Shown here: one piece after another, positions 44,949 to 53,384 of the stretch
Position numbering within the stretch: the first letter of the stretch is position 1
How the letters are laid out: every line of letters starts with the position of its first letter
Assembly: GCA_024279425.1 (NCBI GenBank)
Contig: JAJRRO010000074.1
Span: 248,001 to 312,000 of the forward strand
Origin: Bacteroidota bacterium
GTDB taxonomy: Bacteria > Bacteroidota > Bacteroidia > Flavobacteriales > Flavobacteriaceae
Direction: 5' to 3'
Length of the DNA stretch: 64,000 nucleotides
Notes under the pieces: model-generated
The model's database searches: none
What the model was told of the DNA's origin: nothing
Seen by the model: the letters and a program-made list of their open reading frames with translations, nothing else
Program-made: the position numbers and the translations under genes

Positions 44949-46529
44949 ATGAAAGCAATAAAAAACATTGGCCTTATCCTTTTTTTAATAGGTCTTGGCA
45001 TATTTACCTCACTAACCGTCCTTGGAAAGTTTCAGGTTGATCGGAGCATCTTAGATCAGGTGATTTCGGAAAAAGGAATTAAAAGTGAGGTTTTCATCAA
45101 AGAACTGCAAAACAACCTTGTTGATAAGGAGTTCAATAGTATGCTATCATTTTCTCCCAAGATCGTCACTGCTTTGGAAATGGCAAATGCGCAACACCGA
45201 AAAAACAAGGAATATAAAAAAGTTATCTATACAAACCCCCATGATATGGCTGCCTACATTGGAAAAAAATCAGGTAGTGGTTTTATAGCCAATAATAAAG
45301 GGCTAATGTGGTTTCTGACCTTTGGACTGGGTATTATTGGATCTCTTATGTTCATTATCCCAAACGTTGTTTTATTAGGCAAAAAAGGGATTAAAAACGA
45401 CGGTATCTATCTCGAAAATGCAACCAATAGAGGGTGGATCGCATGGCTGGTCTTCATCTTCCTGGTTTCATTTTATCTAATTCTCTATTTCCGGTCCGAA
45501 TACGCCGTGAATTGGACTTTTCTGGCAGATCCGATCAGTGAAGGTATTAGTGGAAACCCAGCAGGGCATTGGTTTGTTTATGGATTCATGTACTGTGTGG
45601 TTATGACTGTGATGGCCATTCGTATGTATGTAAAATACAGGCACAATATGTATCAAATGGTGCGTACCACATCGGTATTGTTCTTTCAGATTGTATTTGC
45701 CTTTTTGATTCCAGAAATCATGGTACGCCTACAAATGCCCTATTACGATTTCAAAAATGCTTTTCCCTTGGATTATGATTTCTTTTTCAGCTGGAACTTA
45801 AAGGAGCTTTTGGCCAGCGGCGGCATAGGATTGTTCATTCTAGTATGGGGCATTGTGTTGACTTTAATCATAGTCCCAGCTATGGTTTACTTTTTTGGAA
45901 AAAGATGGTATTGTTCATGGGTATGTGGTTGCGGCGGACTGGCCGAAACTTTAGGAGATCCCTATAGGCAACACTCAAGCAAATCTCTTTTTTCTTGGAA
46001 AGTTGAGCGATGGCTTATTCATGGGGTGTTGGTCTTCGCAGTGACCATGACTTTAATGACATTATATAGTTTCTTCACTGAATCAAGCACTGTTTTGGCC
46101 ATAAAAACACAAAGTGTTCAAAATACATATAGCATTTTAATCGGGGCATTTTTCGCCGGAGTGATAGGCACAGGTTTTTATCCCATTTTCGGGAACAGGG
46201 TTTGGTGTAGGTTCGGATGCCCGTTAGCGGCCTATTTAGGTTTTGTACAACGGTTTAAATCTCGCTTTAGAATTACGACCAATGGTGGCCAGTGCATTTC
46301 ATGCGGCAACTGTTCTACCTATTGCGAGCAAGGTATAGACGTAAGGGCCTATGCCCAAAAAGGTGAAAATATTGTTCGGTCAAGTTGTGTGGGCTGCGGA
46401 ATTTGTGCTGCCGTTTGCCCAAGGGGAGTTCTAAAACTGGAAAATGGACCATTGGAAGGGCGAATAAATCCAACGCAGGTGCTTTTGGGCAATGATGTGG
46501 ATTTAATGGAATTGATGAATAAAAAATAA
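44949..46529 (+). CDS. Polytopic membrane protein with NapH/NosR-like and 2[4Fe-4S] ferredoxin domains
   Basis: A 526-residue protein: an N-terminal helix, several more transmembrane segments, a cysteine-rich loop (WYCSWVCGCGG) and VWCRFGCPLAAYL typical of the NapH/NosR/RdxA superfamily. A C-terminal ferredoxin domain holds two clusters (CISCGNCSTYCEQG and CVGCGICAAVCPRG). Such proteins move electrons between the membrane and a soluble partner. Here the likely partner is the flavoprotein 9 bases upstream. The MORN-like gene starts two bases after the stop. Confidence 0.9.
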   Translation: MKAIKNIGLILFLIGLGIFTSLTVLGKFQVDRSILDQVISEKGIKSEVFIKELQNNLVDKEFNSMLSFSPKIVTALEMANAQHRKNKEYKKVIYTNPHDMAAYIGKKSGSGFIANNKGLMWFLTFGLGIIGSLMFIIPNVVLLGKKGIKNDGIYLENATNRGWIAWLVFIFLVSFYLILYFRSEYAVNWTFLADPISEGISGNPAGHWFVYGFMYCVVMTVMAIRMYVKYRHNMYQMVRTTSVLFFQIVFAFLIPEIMVRLQMPYYDFKNAFPLDYDFFFSWNLKELLASGGIGLFILVWGIVLTLIIVPAMVYFFGKRWYCSWVCGCGGLAETLGDPYRQHSSKSLFSWKVERWLIHGVLVFAVTMTLMTLYSFFTESSTVLAIKTQSVQNTYSILIGAFFAGVIGTGFYPIFGNRVWCRFGCPLAAYLGFVQRFKSRFRITTNGGQCISCGNCSTYCEQGIDVRAYAQKGENIVRSSCVGCGICAAVCPRGVLKLENGPLEGRINPTQVLLGNDVDLMELMNKK

Positions 46530-46531
46530 TC

Positions 46532-47020
46532 ATGGGACCCAAATTATCATGTCTAGTTCTTCTTGTTGTCCTTCTATTGAAAACCTCAGCCGAAAAAGAA
46601 AACAAATACCACAAAGATTATTATACATCGGGCCAACTCAAATCAGAGGGTTGGATAGAGAATGATCTAAAAAAGGGGTACTGGAAATTCTATTATGAAA
46701 GTGGCAGAATTTCAGCGCAAGGACATTATGAAAACAACAAAAGAGAAAAGTATTGGTATTTTTACGACCCAAATGGAATTAAATCCAAGGAAGGAAATTA
46801 TGTCCAGGGGCAAATGATCAAATGGTGGTTGTTTTATGATGCCAAAGGCAAGATCAGTCATAAATGTCAATTAAGCAATGGAAAGAAAAATGGGTATTGT
46901 CTCAAATACAAGAACGAAGAACTGGTCTCGGCCGAAAAATATCAAAATGGAAAGAAAATCAAGGAATGGTTCAATTTTGTCGATTTTCAGCGAGAAAACA
47001 AACTATCCGATTTAAAATAA
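46532..47020 (+). CDS. Exported MORN-repeat-like protein
   Basis: A 162-residue protein with a hydrophobic N-terminus and about five repeats of the MORN/YwqK type (YTSGQLKSEGWIENDLKKGYWKF is the pattern; also YYESGRISAQGHYENNKREKYW and FYDPNGIKSKEGNY). These β-hairpin repeats bind partners or lipids and are often annotated as toxin-antitoxin YwqK-like, for which there is no support here. Its stop TAA and the next ATG share bases (TAATG), so it is coupled to the glycosyltransferase. Confidence 0.8.
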   Translation: MGPKLSCLVLLVVLLLKTSAEKENKYHKDYYTSGQLKSEGWIENDLKKGYWKFYYESGRISAQGHYENNKREKYWYFYDPNGIKSKEGNYVQGQMIKWWLFYDAKGKISHKCQLSNGKKNGYCLKYKNEELVSAEKYQNGKKIKEWFNFVDFQRENKLSDLK

Positions 47021-47709
47021 TGGCAAACATAAAGGTTATAATCCCTGCCTTCAACGAGGCAGATTCAATTGCCCAAGTAATACATGAAATTCCCGATATT
47101 GTTTCTGAGATTATTGTGGTAAACAATAATTCAAGTGATGAAACCGCAAAAAAAGCCCAAGACACAGGTGCTACCGTCCTTAATGAAAACAAGAGAGGCT
47201 ATGGCCATGCATGCCTTTGTGGAATGGATTATATAGCCAAACAATCCAACCTGCCCGATATTATCGTATTTATTGACGGAGACTACTCTGATTATCCAGA
47301 AGAGATGACGAAAGTAATCAAACCTATTCTCGACCAAAGTATAGATTTTGTTATTGGAGCCAGGGTAAAGGAGAAAAGGGAAAAAGGAAGTATGACGCCC
47401 CAGCAGGTTTTCGGCAATTGGTTGGCCACCTTTTTAATGAAATTGTTTTTTAGGGCAACATTCACAGACCTAGGACCGTTTAGGGCCATAAGATATGACA
47501 AGTTATTGGCCTTGGAAATGGAGGACAAAACGTATGGCTGGACAGTGGAAATGCAGCTTAAGGCATTAAAAAACAAAATGACATATACCGAAGTACCAGT
47601 ACGTTACAAAAAAAGAATTGGTATTTCGAAAGTATCAGGAACCGTAAAAGGTAGTATATTTGCAGGCGTAAAAATCCTGGGGTGGATATTTAAATATAGT
47701 TTGAAATAA
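47020..47709 (+). CDS. DPM1-like family 2 glycosyltransferase
   Basis: A 229-residue GT2 protein resembling polyprenyl-phosphate mannosyl/glucosyl transferases: VIIPAFNEADSI, VVNNNSSDETAKKA, VFIDGDYSDYP (metal Asp), GARVKEKREKGS, and YGWTVEMQLKAL. No transmembrane segment follows the catalytic domain. The start is the ATG at 47020 that overlaps the MORN gene stop. Probably loads a sugar onto a polyisoprenoid lipid for the downstream glycosyltransferases. Confidence 0.87.
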   Translation: MANIKVIIPAFNEADSIAQVIHEIPDIVSEIIVVNNNSSDETAKKAQDTGATVLNENKRGYGHACLCGMDYIAKQSNLPDIIVFIDGDYSDYPEEMTKVIKPILDQSIDFVIGARVKEKREKGSMTPQQVFGNWLATFLMKLFFRATFTDLGPFRAIRYDKLLALEMEDKTYGWTVEMQLKALKNKMTYTEVPVRYKKRIGISKVSGTVKGSIFAGVKILGWIFKYSLK

Positions 47710-47710
47710 A

Positions 47711-49195
47711 ATGAGTCTGACAATCGCATACATAATCATAGCCATCTACAGTGTAGCCTTGCTGTTGATATTCTTTTATAGTTTGGCACAATTGAACCTG
47801 TTGGTCAATTACCTAGGGTATAAAAAAAGAAATCATGAAGCTCCTAAATTCAATCTTTTGGATCCCAGAGAGATTCCCTTTGTCACCATACAACTTCCGG
47901 TATACAATGAGGAATATGTCATGGAAAGACTATTGGATAATATCGCCAAAATAGAATATCCAAAAAGTAAATTGGAAATACAGGTTTTGGATGATTCCAC
48001 TGATGATACCGTTCAAGATACGGCCGAAAAGATTAAAGCTTTACAGGAAAGCGGACTTGATATTCAACATATACGTCGGGAAAATCGTCAAGGTTTTAAG
48101 GCTGGGGCCCTAAAAGAAGGATTGTTGACCGCTAAGGGAGACTTCATTGCCATATTCGATGCAGACTTTTTACCAGATTCGGATTGGTTGAAGAAAACCG
48201 TCATTTATTTTAAAGATGAAGAAATCGGAGTGGTCCAGACCCGTTGGGGCCATATTAACCGTGACTATTCCACATTGACCAAAATACAGGCCTTTGCTCT
48301 TGATGCCCATTTTACTTTGGAGCAAGTGGGTAGAAATTCAAAAGGCCATTTTATCAATTTCAATGGTACGGCGGGGATTTGGCGTAAAGAATGTATTCTG
48401 GATGCTGGCAACTGGGAAGGTGATACCCTAACCGAAGATTTAGACCTTAGTTATCGTGCACAATTGAAGAATTGGAAATTCAAATATTTGGAGGATGTTG
48501 AAACCCCAGCTGAACTTCCGGTCGTCATCAGCGCTGCTCGCTCCCAACAGTTCAGATGGAACAAAGGGGGAGCCGAGAACTTTAGAAAAACCGTCTGGAA
48601 CGTTATTTTGGCAAAGAACATATCCTTTAAAACAAAGTTTCATGGCGTGATGCATTTATTGAATAGCTCTATGTTTTTATGTGTCTTTATTGTGGCTATA
48701 TTGAGTATCCCTTCAATGTACATTAAAAACATGTATGTTCAATTCGACGGGGTTTTCAGTGCATTGAGTTTCTTTATCTTAAGCACCATTATACTCTTCA
48801 TTTGTTATTGGTTCACTTACAAGAGCATTCAGGGCAGTAGTTTTGATAATTTTGTCGATTACATTAAAATCTTCTTTACTTTTTTCTCAGTGGCCCTCGG
48901 CTTCTCATTACATAATTCAATTGCTGTTTTGGAAGGTCATATGGGGAAAAGAAGTGAGTTCGTGAGAACGCCAAAATTCAATTTAAGTAATCTCACCGAT
49001 AGTTGGAAGGGAAATAAATATCTTTCAAAAAAGCTGTCCCGCAATATGATATTGGAGTTTGCGCTGATGATCTATTTTCTGTTTGGAATGTACTTAGCGA
49101 TTCCGTTAGAGAATTTTGGCCTCTTTCCGTTTCATTTGATGTTATTTCTTGGTTTCGGTTTTGTATTCTTTAAATCGCTTACAACTAGGGCTTAG
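47711..49195 (+). CDS. Cellulose-synthase-like family 2 membrane glycosyltransferase
   Basis: A 494-residue processive-type GT2: an N-terminal helix (about 5-28), PFVTIQLPVYNEE, DDSTDDT, IAIFDADFLP (DAD), TEDLDLSYR, and QQFRWNKGG (QxxRW), then at least four C-terminal membrane helices. It lacks a PilZ domain. It may extend or transfer the sugar prepared by the DPM1-like enzyme, its neighbour one base upstream. The product is unknown. Confidence 0.9.
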   Translation: MSLTIAYIIIAIYSVALLLIFFYSLAQLNLLVNYLGYKKRNHEAPKFNLLDPREIPFVTIQLPVYNEEYVMERLLDNIAKIEYPKSKLEIQVLDDSTDDTVQDTAEKIKALQESGLDIQHIRRENRQGFKAGALKEGLLTAKGDFIAIFDADFLPDSDWLKKTVIYFKDEEIGVVQTRWGHINRDYSTLTKIQAFALDAHFTLEQVGRNSKGHFINFNGTAGIWRKECILDAGNWEGDTLTEDLDLSYRAQLKNWKFKYLEDVETPAELPVVISAARSQQFRWNKGGAENFRKTVWNVILAKNISFKTKFHGVMHLLNSSMFLCVFIVAILSIPSMYIKNMYVQFDGVFSALSFFILSTIILFICYWFTYKSIQGSSFDNFVDYIKIFFTFFSVALGFSLHNSIAVLEGHMGKRSEFVRTPKFNLSNLTDSWKGNKYLSKKLSRNMILEFALMIYFLFGMYLAIPLENFGLFPFHLMLFLGFGFVFFKSLTTRA

Positions 49196-49367
49196 GCATA
49201 AACCAAACTTTATTTCTTTGCCTTTTTTTTAAGCAACTTGGCTTTAGTCAATTCATCTGGATTCATATTTGTTTTCTTTTTCTACTTCAATATTGGCTTT
49301 AACAGTTCTATTTGAGATAGAAAATTAAGGCGGTTTGTTGACCTCCCAAAAAAACAACTACGAGGAT

Positions 49368-49796
49368 ATGTATGGAAAAATAGTTAAACTCTTTTTAAGG
49401 TTTGGAATCGGAATCGGATTTCTGTCCGCTGTGGCAGATAGATTGGGGTTTTGGCCCGACGCCATTGCAGCTTGGGGAAATTGGGACTCATTTTTGGATT
49501 ATACGGCGATTATCAATCCATGGGTGCCAGAAACAATGATTCCAATCCTAGGATTCATTGCTACCTTAGCTGAAGCTTCGTTCGGATTATGTATCCTTTT
49601 AGGTTTTAAAACTGAGTTGATTGCAAAATTAAGCGGTTATCTGATGCTCATATTTGCGCTGTCAATTACTTTTTCATCAGGCATTAAGGGCACATTCGAT
49701 TATTCCGTGTTTGCTGCATCAGGTGCTGCGTTCGCTTTGAGTCTTTTGAACGATAAGTATTTGGAACTAGACCTTTTGTTTTCTATAAAGAAATAA
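49368..49796 (+). CDS. DoxX-family membrane protein
   Basis: A 142-residue protein of about four hydrophobic helices with the DoxX-like pattern FGIGIGFLSAVADRLGFWP, GFIATLAEASFGLCILLGFKTELIAKLSG, and a C-terminal GTFDYSVFAASGAAFALSLL. The ATG at 49368, preceded by an AGGA-like sequence, is preferred over an in-frame TTG at 49335. The function is not fixed; many DoxX proteins work with thiol redox or thiosulfate:quinone systems. It follows the glycosyltransferase operon after a 172-base gap. Confidence 0.8.
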   Translation: MYGKIVKLFLRFGIGIGFLSAVADRLGFWPDAIAAWGNWDSFLDYTAIINPWVPETMIPILGFIATLAEASFGLCILLGFKTELIAKLSGYLMLIFALSITFSSGIKGTFDYSVFAASGAAFALSLLNDKYLELDLLFSIKK

Positions 49797-49951
49797 CAGC
49801 GCTGGTATTTCCATGATTTCTCTAGAGCAAAGTAGTATAGTTAATATTAAAACATTCTTCGAGGTATACAAAGTCCGTTGATTTTAGAATTTATAGTACG
49901 AAACATGTTTTATTTTTTTGTTTCTTCGTAAATCAGCCATTACAAACCACT

Positions 49952-51313
49952 ATGTTTCATAAAATCCTATCCTATTGGAAGCTTCATAGAATTCCACTTT
50001 TATTGGCAATTTTAAGCATTGGCTTTTACTATGCCTTTGCCTATCATTTAGAGCGTACGGATTTCTTGAAATTGATTACCCTTTTCGGGAGTCTGTTTTT
50101 TTTATGCTACAAGCTCATTCAATTTGAAAAATGGAATTTCAAATTTCTATTGGTCGTCGGCATCCTTTTTCGTTTGGTGTTCCTAATTACAGAGCCCAAT
50201 CTTTCGCAGGACTATTATCGTTTCATTTGGGATGGGGAATTGGTCGGTAATTTTATCAATCCGTATTTACATTTGCCCAACATCTTAATTGAACAACAGG
50301 ACCTGATTGTCCCCAATGCCCAGGAATTACATCAAGGCATGGGAACATTAAGTGCGAGACACTTCAGTAACTATCCCCCTTTGAATCAGTTTTTATTTGC
50401 CCTGGCAACCTTTTTGGGAGGAAAGAGTATTTTGGGTTCTGTAATAGCCATGCGTGTGATCATCTTATTTTCTGATCTCGCCATATTTTATTTTGGACGA
50501 AAATTACTCAAGAACCTCAACCTATCCCCCCATCTTATCTTTTGGTACTTTTTAAATCCATTGATTATAGTCGAGCTTACCGGAAACCTTCATTTTGAAG
50601 GTGTTATGCTTGCCTTTTTTGTTGCTTCCCTTTATTTGCTCTCGATAAAAAAATGGACTTTGGCAGCCGTTGTATATGCGCTGTCCATATCCGTAAAATT
50701 GGTGCCCCTCATTTTCTTACCCTTATTTTTAAAACACCTTGGATTTAAAAGAAGTACCTTTTTTTATCTTATTGTAGGCACTACTTCACTTATATTGTTA
50801 GCACCGTTCCTTTCATCTGAACTCTTGACAAACTATACCGATACCATAGGGCTTTGGTTCTCGAATTTTGAATTCAATGCGGGATTATACAATGTGATCA
50901 AACAATTTGCCATTCAATTCGAAATAAAACCCTGGAAATTGATAAGGACCTATGGGAAGATTACGCCATACGTGATTATCCTACTTGTATTATTGTTCAC
51001 TTTTTTAAGAAAAAATCAGAAATTATCGGTACTTCTTGAGTCAATGCTGTGGGTTTTGACCGCCTATTATTTTTTGGCCACAACCGTTCATCCCTGGTAT
51101 ATCATTTTTCTCGTATTACTCACAATTTTTACAAAATACCGGTATGCTCTTGTTTGGTCCCTTGTTCTTATTCTAAGCTATTACGCTTACTCCCAAAGTA
51201 GCTTCAAGGAAAACTTGGGGTTACTTGCGGTTGAATATATTGCCGTATATGGATTTCTAATTTTCGAATTATTTAGACATAAGGGGCTAAAACTGTTTTT
51301 TCGTAAAAATTGA
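49952..51313 (+). CDS. Polytopic GT-C mannosyltransferase-like protein
   Basis: A 453-residue membrane protein with about ten or more helices. NLSQDYYRFIWDGELVGNFINPYL near residue 90 is the DxD-type loop and INPY-like motif of Bacteroidota mannosyltransferases using lipid-linked sugars. Further parts are SARHFSNYPPLNQF, LNPLIIVELTGNLHFEGVM, and SVKLVPLIFLPLFLKHLG. It may use a polyprenyl-phosphate sugar made by the DPM1-like enzyme, and so belongs in function to the same locus. The 155 bases before it hold no clear signal. Confidence 0.8.
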   Translation: MFHKILSYWKLHRIPLLLAILSIGFYYAFAYHLERTDFLKLITLFGSLFFLCYKLIQFEKWNFKFLLVVGILFRLVFLITEPNLSQDYYRFIWDGELVGNFINPYLHLPNILIEQQDLIVPNAQELHQGMGTLSARHFSNYPPLNQFLFALATFLGGKSILGSVIAMRVIILFSDLAIFYFGRKLLKNLNLSPHLIFWYFLNPLIIVELTGNLHFEGVMLAFFVASLYLLSIKKWTLAAVVYALSISVKLVPLIFLPLFLKHLGFKRSTFFYLIVGTTSLILLAPFLSSELLTNYTDTIGLWFSNFEFNAGLYNVIKQFAIQFEIKPWKLIRTYGKITPYVIILLVLLFTFLRKNQKLSVLLESMLWVLTAYYFLATTVHPWYIIFLVLLTIFTKYRYALVWSLVLILSYYAYSQSSFKENLGLLAVEYIAVYGFLIFELFRHKGLKLFFRKN

Positions 51314-51344
51314 ATCCCAAACTATGCCGTTTCAATTTAATTTG

Positions 51345-51352
51345 TACATTTG
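51345..51352 (+). promoter_or_regulatory. -7 box just upstream of the arginine leader ORF
   Basis: TACATTTG is an exact TAnnTTTG match and ends 8 bases before the leader ATG at 51360. Transcription would therefore begin at or within a few bases of the ATG, giving a nearly leaderless leader peptide. The -33 element is weak. Confidence 0.5.
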
Positions 51353-51359
51353 ACAAGTA

Positions 51360-51443
51360 ATGAAGAACGAACTACATATTTCCACAACTAATTGGGCATT
51401 CGCTCCCAATCGTTCATTTACACCCACACGCCGCCGCCCGTAA
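51360..51443 (+). CDS. Putative arginine-attenuation leader peptide
   Basis: A 27-codon ORF directly upstream of the arginine operon. It starts MKNELHISTT, contains a single Arg (NRSF), and ends TPTRRRP with three consecutive CGC codons at 51429-51437 before TAA at 51441. It has the hallmark of a leader peptide whose ribosome would pause when Arg-tRNA is scarce. Two hairpins lie across it: ATTGGG/CCCAAT (51391-51396, 51405-51410) and ACACCC/GGGTGT (51420-51425, 51444-51449). The second flanks the Arg codons, so a stalled ribosome would prevent it. A third hairpin (CTAT/ATAG with wobble pairs, near 51450-51467) competes. No clean U-tract terminator is visible. Confidence 0.65.
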   Translation: MKNELHISTTNWAFAPNRSFTPTRRRP

Positions 51444-51535
51444 GGGTGTCTATAATTATGGAGATAGGTGTGTCCATTTCCGCAAAAAATTCAAACAAAT
51501 TATTTTTCAAAAATTTTTATTTAAACTAAGTAACA

Positions 51536-52156
51536 ATGGAAATTGTTATTGCCAACGAATCCCATTTTAAATACGCAGAGGTGATTTGCGATGCCATAGG
51601 CGAATCGGCTAAGGTAAGGGGAACTGGTATTGCCAAGAGAACTCCGGATTATATTCTCAAAAAACTTGAAAATCGGAATGCCGTCATTGCACTCGATGAT
51701 GGCAAATTTGCTGGTTTCTGTTATATTGAAATTTGGGGACATGATAAATTCGTGGCCAATTCCGGTCTTATTGTACACCCGGATTACAGAAACCAAGGTC
51801 TTGCAAAAAAAATAAAAAAGTCCATTTTTGAGCTTTCAATCAAGAAATTTCCAACAGCCAAAATATTTGGCATTACAACGGGTTTGGCCGTGATGAAGAT
51901 CAATTATGAGTTGGGATACAAACCTGTGACCTTTTCCGAACTAACAGAGGACCCCCAATTTTGGAAAGGCTGCCAGACGTGCAAAAACTTTGACATTCTT
52001 ACCAGAACAGAACAAAAAATGTGTTTATGTACAGGAATGTTATATGATCCAGCGTCAAAGAAAAAAAATGCAAAAAAAGAAAAAGTCAACGGAAAGGCTT
52101 TTAAAAGACTAAAAAGTATAAAGGAACAACTGTTTCTTAAAAGGAAAACCAAATAA
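51536..52156 (+). CDS. GNAT acetyltransferase of the arginine operon, candidate N-acetylglutamate synthase
   Basis: A 206-residue GNAT with FAGFCYIEIWGHDKFVANSGLIVHPDYRNQGLAKKIKKSI (acetyl-CoA R/QxxGxG-type loop) and GITTGLAVMKINYELGYKPVTF. Bacteroidota that lack a classical argA/argJ need an acetylating enzyme for this operon, and this gene sits at its head. The C-terminal 60 residues form a basic tail with a cysteine set (CQTC and, 14 residues later, CLC) that could bind metal. A short perfect hairpin (52159-52176) separates it from argG. Confidence 0.8.
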   Translation: MEIVIANESHFKYAEVICDAIGESAKVRGTGIAKRTPDYILKKLENRNAVIALDDGKFAGFCYIEIWGHDKFVANSGLIVHPDYRNQGLAKKIKKSIFELSIKKFPTAKIFGITTGLAVMKINYELGYKPVTFSELTEDPQFWKGCQTCKNFDILTRTEQKMCLCTGMLYDPASKKKNAKKEKVNGKAFKRLKSIKEQLFLKRKTK

Positions 52157-52158
52157 AG

Positions 52159-52176
52159 ATTTTCGTCCAAACGAAA
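52159..52176. repeat. Short hairpin between GNAT gene and argG
   Basis: Perfect inverted repeat TTTTCGT / ACGAAAA with a 4-base loop in the 37-base gap. Might influence RNA stability or internal translation; no other signal seen. Confidence 0.35.
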
Positions 52177-52193
52177 ACAAAATAGAAATAATA

Positions 52194-53384
52194 ATGAGCA
52201 AATTAGTATTAGCATATAGTGGCGGGTTAGATACCTCGTATTGTGCAAAGTATCTCTCCAAGGAAAAAAGGTATGAAGTTCATGCCGTAAGTGTCAACAC
52301 AGGTGGGTTTTCCTCAGAAGAGATTTCTTCCATAGGGGAAAAAGCCATTGAATTGGGCGCCAGCTCTTATACTTCGATAGATGCCGTGCAAACCTTTTAT
52401 GACAAGGTTGTAAAGTATCTTATCTTTGGCAATGTCCTGAAGAATAACACTTACCCACTCTCGGTAAGCGCGGAACGAATTGTGCAGGCCATTGAAATTG
52501 TCACCCATGCAAAAAAAATAGGTGCCGAATATATTGCACATGGAAGTACTGGGGCAGGCAACGATCAGGTAAGGTTCGATATGATTTTTCAAATCATTGC
52601 TCCAGAAATTGAAATAATAACCCCAATACGGGATAATAAATTGGCCCGTGAGGCCGAAATTGAATACCTCAAGGAAAACGGCGTGGATTATTCTTGGGAA
52701 AAAGCCAAATACTCTATAAACAAAGGCCTGTGGGGAACATCGGTCGGTGGTGAAGAAACTTTGACTTCAAATTTACCGTTGCCAGATTCGGCATATCCCA
52801 GTCAATTACAGGAAAAGAATCCAACGGAGGTGAAACTCACTTTTGAAAAAGGGGAATTAATTGCCATTGACGGACAAAAAGATACACCCGTAACCAACAT
52901 TGAGAAATTGGATGCTCTTGCCTCCAAATATGCTATAGGAAGGGATATCCATGTGGGTGATACCATAATCGGTATAAAAGGCAGGGTTGGTTTTGAAGCT
53001 GCGGCATCACTTATTATTATAAAAGCCCATCATTTATTGGAAAAACACACCTTGAGCAAATGGCAACAGTACCAAAAAGAACAACAAGGTAATTTCTACG
53101 GAATGTTATTGCATGAAGGTAATTATCTCGACGAAGTAATGCGAAATATTGAAGCTTTCTTAACCGATACCCAAAAGAATGTTTCGGGAGATGTATTCGT
53201 TTCACTCTATCCTTTTCAATTTAAATTAAACGGCATCTCCTCTGAACATGACCTTATGAATGCCTCATTCGGAAGTTATGGAGAAATGCATAAAGGATGG
53301 ACAGCTGATGATGCCAAAGGCTTTATCAAAATTCTTTCCAATTCAGGAAAAATATATAACCACGTAAATCATAGCCATGATTAA
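52194..53384 (+). CDS. argG: Argininosuccinate synthase
   Basis: Joins citrulline and aspartate using ATP. The 396-residue enzyme starts with the PP-loop LAYSGGLDTSY, followed by AHGSTGAGNDQVRF, TPIRDN, EEYLKENG-like, LWGTSVGGEE and DPIVGIKGR-like sequence (IIGIKGRVGFEAA). The length is standard. It overlaps argC by 8 bases, so the genes are coupled. Confidence 0.95.
   Translation: MSKLVLAYSGGLDTSYCAKYLSKEKRYEVHAVSVNTGGFSSEEISSIGEKAIELGASSYTSIDAVQTFYDKVVKYLIFGNVLKNNTYPLSVSAERIVQAIEIVTHAKKIGAEYIAHGSTGAGNDQVRFDMIFQIIAPEIEIITPIRDNKLAREAEIEYLKENGVDYSWEKAKYSINKGLWGTSVGGEETLTSNLPLPDSAYPSQLQEKNPTEVKLTFEKGELIAIDGQKDTPVTNIEKLDALASKYAIGRDIHVGDTIIGIKGRVGFEAAASLIIIKAHHLLEKHTLSKWQQYQKEQQGNFYGMLLHEGNYLDEVMRNIEAFLTDTQKNVSGDVFVSLYPFQFKLNGISSEHDLMNASFGSYGEMHKGWTADDAKGFIKILSNSGKIYNHVNHSHD

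Noticed and set aside
46532-47020. MORN-like protein as a YwqK-type antitoxin
   Set aside because: No toxin gene adjoins it, and its position in a glycosyltransferase operon and its signal peptide argue for an envelope role.
49210-49266. An 18-codon minus-strand ORF (MNPDELTKAKLLKKKAKK) upstream of the DoxX gene
   Set aside because: Very short, lysine-rich and preceded by frame breaks; it may be the tail of a lost gene, but nothing more can be supported.
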